NCBI GenBank assembly: GCA_943324575.2 | Contig: CALPMD020000059.1 | Location: 1-7,238 of the forward strand | Source of the DNA: Akkermansia muciniphila | GTDB taxonomy: Bacteria; Verrucomicrobiota; Verrucomicrobiia; Verrucomicrobiales; Akkermansiaceae | Length of the DNA: 7,238 bases | Reading direction: 5' to 3' | Part shown: piece by piece, positions 5,168 through 7,238 of the stretch | Numbering within the stretch: the first letter of the stretch is position 1 | How the letters are laid out: every line of letters starts with the position of its first letter | Made by a program: the position numbers and the translations under genes | The notes under the pieces: generated by a model | Databases searched by the model: none | The model's input: the letters and a program-made list of their open reading frames with translations, nothing else | Told to the model about the DNA's origin: nothing

Positions 5168-7157
5168 AGAACGTGATTCCGATGGCAAAATGCAGGGTGC
5201 CCGTGGGTTCGCCGCTGTCTTGGGTGAGGTTATAACCATACTCGAGACGAATCGGGCCGATGGGCAGGTTCAATCGCAGGCCGAGGCCGATGGCGAGTTC
5301 GACTTCACTGGAACCGAGTTGATCATAGCTCCGCGAAAGTGTACCCGCGTCGAAAAAAGCGACCGCCTTGAGGGTGCCGCCTAGGCTGCGAATGAGCTCC
5401 GCATTGGTGTTCCAAGAAGCTTCCCCACCCGTGGCATAATCATTGACCGTGGGCCCGAGTTGACGCTCGGGAAAGCTGCGCACACTGCGCGAGCCGCCGT
5501 TGAACAATCGCAAATCAATCGGCAGCTCCTGACCGTCGCCTGAGGGAATTAAAACGCCTAAATCACCGCCAAGCCCGAGCTGATAGTCCCCATTGAGCTT
5601 GTAATACCATCCACCCTTTAGGCTGGCCTTGGCATAGTTAGTGGATAGCTTGCCCACCGCAGATCCGATTTCCAAGGGGCTCTCCAAATGCCAACCGCGC
5701 GTCGGCAATACGGCGCTGTCACGGTGGTCAAGCGTCTGGGTCAGGCGCAGGCGCGGCTGGGTGTAGACCGTTTCCCCGAGTTCGGAAATTGGCAAACCAT
5801 CCTCGCTGAGGTTGACCAGCGAATAGCCGCCGAGGAGGTCGAGCGTGTAGTGGTCGCCGAATTTCCAGGTCGTCTGTCCCTCCAAGCCTGTTTCGAAGGA
5901 ACGATAGCCTTCACGCCGATAAACCAAGGCATAATAGCGGGCCATTGCCGCGACATCGGAGCCAAAGAGCCATGGGTTACTGAGCCGAGCTTCGCCTAAG
6001 ATCCCGCGGGCACTGAACTCGAATCCAGTGTTGAGGCCGAGAACCTGACCATTGAGATTGCGATCCGCATAGCTGGTGCGCAAGATGAAGCCTTGGTAGG
6101 AATCCACCCCAGCCGCGAGGCTGATTTGTCGGGCGCGCGCTTCTTCCAGATGTAAGGTGGCGTCGATGCGATCGCCGGCGATCGGGCTACGCTCGATGCG
6201 AGCCGACGAAAACGCACCCGTAGCCAGAATGCCGCGGACGCGTTTGCTGATGGCCACCTCGTCGTACCACTCGCCCTCAAAGTTTTTGACGCGTTGTGCG
6301 ATGCGGTCGTATTTGGTGCGCACCAGCCCGGTGATATGAATGTGGTCGAGACGAACGCGCGGTCCCAAATCGATAAAAAACTCGGGGACAAACTTTCCGG
6401 CCTCCTGCGCGTGTGACATGGAGATTATCGCATCGGGGTAACCGTGGCTGGTGAAAGATTTTTCCACCTCCAAGCGCATCGCGTTGAGCTGCCCGGTGGT
6501 GGCGGCGCGACCGACATAGGGTTTGACCAACGCTTGGACCTCGGAAATCACCATGGGGTCGGGGCTGACGATTCTGGGAACCGCGATCCGTTGTCGGGTG
6601 CCGGGACGAACCTCGATGGTGAGATTGACCGTGCCTGAACCCGCATCCACATCGCGTGCCGCCAGCAGAACCTCCGCGCCCCAGTAGCCTTGGGCGTTGA
6701 GATCCTGGCGCAGGTAGGATAGGCCCGTTTCAATGTCGGCTTCACGAAATGGCGGCAACGGCGAAACAAACGAGCGATCTTTCTGCGTTGGCCGGGCATA
6801 GAGCTTTGCCAGTCTTTTCGCCTCAGCCGATGGCACCCCGTTGACGCGGACGCGGCCGAGCGAAAGTCGGCCACCCTCATGCACGGTCAGCAGGATTTCC
6901 GAGCGACTGACGATTTTCCAAGCGACCTCGACATCGGCGTACCCCTCCTTGCGCAGCACCTGGCGCAGCAGGAAGGCCGCATCGTCGGCACGCGAGGTCG
7001 AGGCATCGCTGGATCTAACATGTTCTAACCGATCACCCAACATTTCGAGCACCTGCCCCTCACTGGTGCCGCGCATGCCGATAATCCGCACACGCGTCTC
7101 CGCCATGGCGACGCTGGCCATGCATAGAAAAACAGCAATGGAGTAGAGGTGTCTCAT
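5166..7157 (-). CDS. tamA: Omp85 family outer-membrane assembly protein, TamA-like (BamA/TamA)
   Basis: The 663-residue product starts with a signal peptide (cut near AMA-ET, residues 17-21) and ends in Phe, as expected of an outer-membrane barrel. The periplasmic half appears to hold about four POTRA-like units: roughly 21-95, 97-186 (LSLGRVRVNG start), 188-266 and 267-341 (VRLDHIHITGL start). The Omp85 barrel follows from about 345. Barrel hallmarks are LDHRDSAVLPTRGWHL (476-491), GGSRSVRSFPERQLGP (554-569; the loop-6 VRGF motif, here VRSF), FFDAGTL (601-607) and LPIGPIRLEYGYNL (631-644). E. coli TamA has three POTRA domains and BamA five, so neither fits exactly. The adjacent upstream gene looks like tamB, which favours TamA, working with TamB in outer-membrane protein insertion or phospholipid transport. 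The ATG at 7157 overlaps the upstream stop (TGATG), so coupled translation is likely. Confidence 0.9.
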   Translation of the reverse strand: MRHLYSIAVFLCMASVAMAETRVRIIGMRGTSEGQVLEMLGDRLEHVRSSDASTSRADDAAFLLRQVLRKEGYADVEVAWKIVSRSEILLTVHEGGRLSLGRVRVNGVPSAEAKRLAKLYARPTQKDRSFVSPLPPFREADIETGLSYLRQDLNAQGYWGAEVLLAARDVDAGSGTVNLTIEVRPGTRQRIAVPRIVSPDPMVISEVQALVKPYVGRAATTGQLNAMRLEVEKSFTSHGYPDAIISMSHAQEAGKFVPEFFIDLGPRVRLDHIHITGLVRTKYDRIAQRVKNFEGEWYDEVAISKRVRGILATGAFSSARIERSPIAGDRIDATLHLEEARARQISLAAGVDSYQGFILRTSYADRNLNGQVLGLNTGFEFSARGILGEARLSNPWLFGSDVAAMARYYALVYRREGYRSFETGLEGQTTWKFGDHYTLDLLGGYSLVNLSEDGLPISELGETVYTQPRLRLTQTLDHRDSAVLPTRGWHLESPLEIGSAVGKLSTNYAKASLKGGWYYKLNGDYQLGLGGDLGVLIPSGDGQELPIDLRLFNGGSRSVRSFPERQLGPTVNDYATGGEASWNTNAELIRSLGGTLKAVAFFDAGTLSRSYDQLGSSEVELAIGLGLRLNLPIGPIRLEYGYNLTQDSGEPTGTLHFAIGITF

Positions 7158-7238
7158 CAGCGAAACGATAAGCGCCAGATGGCCAGCATGCGGGAGTCAC
7201 CCGTCGCCCCGATCCCGGCGGATAGAAACCAGCGATCA
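7157..7238 (-). CDS. tamB: C-terminal end of a probable TamB (translocation/assembly module) protein
   Basis: Only the last 26 residues and the TGA stop (7159-7157) are inside the window, and the frame is open to the right edge. The end reads DRWFLSAGIGATGDS and then RMLAIWRLSFR. A Trp-containing strand, a G-x-x-GDS turn and a final amphipathic strand ending Phe-Arg resemble the C-terminus of the TamB/DUF490 domain, whose protein is inner-membrane anchored, spans the periplasm and docks on TamA. The following TamA-like gene, one base overlapping, supports this. The segment is too short for a firm call. Any outer-envelope beta-rich protein is an alternative. Confidence 0.5.
   Translation of the reverse strand, partial: DRWFLSAGIGATGDSRMLAIWRLSFR

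Noticed and set aside
1..7238. CRISPR array, tRNA or rRNA gene, insertion sequence, phage gene or attachment site
   Set aside because: I looked on both strands for regular repeats, cloverleaf-like sequence, transposase or integrase motifs and terminal inverted repeats and saw none. higBA has no visible flanking repeats.

Overview
The window reads as ordinary chromosome from a diderm (Gram-negative type) bacterium: it carries an outer-membrane Omp85 assembly protein and secreted proteins. The base composition is fairly GC-rich, and GTG starts and starts without a clear Shine-Dalgarno sequence are common. From the general look of the YgfZ, DAHP synthase and Omp85 proteins my guess is Verrucomicrobiota. 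That is recollection of family style, not a search result, and it is weak.

Layout. Positions 1-2345 hold four minus-strand genes that look like one transcription unit, read from right to left: a DusB-type tRNA-dihydrouridine synthase; a 278-residue secreted protein of unknown function; a 35-codon micro-ORF joined to its neighbours by an ATGA and a GTGA overlap; and the first 115 residues of a YgfZ/GcvT-type folate-binding protein that runs off the left edge. Positions 2346-2502 are a divergent promoter region. A plus-strand higBA toxin-antitoxin pair follows (2503-3095), and its higB part is visibly more AT-rich than the flanks. A clean hairpin separates higA from the convergent minus-strand DAHP synthase gene (3136-4200, first step of the shikimate pathway). 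The DAHP synthase and the plus-strand tlyA gene (4377-5123, rRNA 2'-O-methyltransferase/hemolysin A family) diverge from a 176-bp region that contains a 15-bp palindrome. At the right end a minus-strand TamA-like Omp85 protein (5166-7157) is preceded by the last 26 codons of what is probably tamB, with a TGATG overlap.

How the genes work together. Three genes concern RNA modification or its support (dus, the ygfZ-like gene and tlyA). The DAHP synthase commits carbon to aromatic amino acids. The right end is an envelope-assembly (TAM) module. higBA is the only clearly accessory element. I see no CRISPR array, tRNA, rRNA, insertion sequence or phage gene. I found no convincing undescribed system. 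The most open questions are the 35-codon micro-ORF, the unknown secreted protein next to it, and the palindrome upstream of the DAHP synthase gene.
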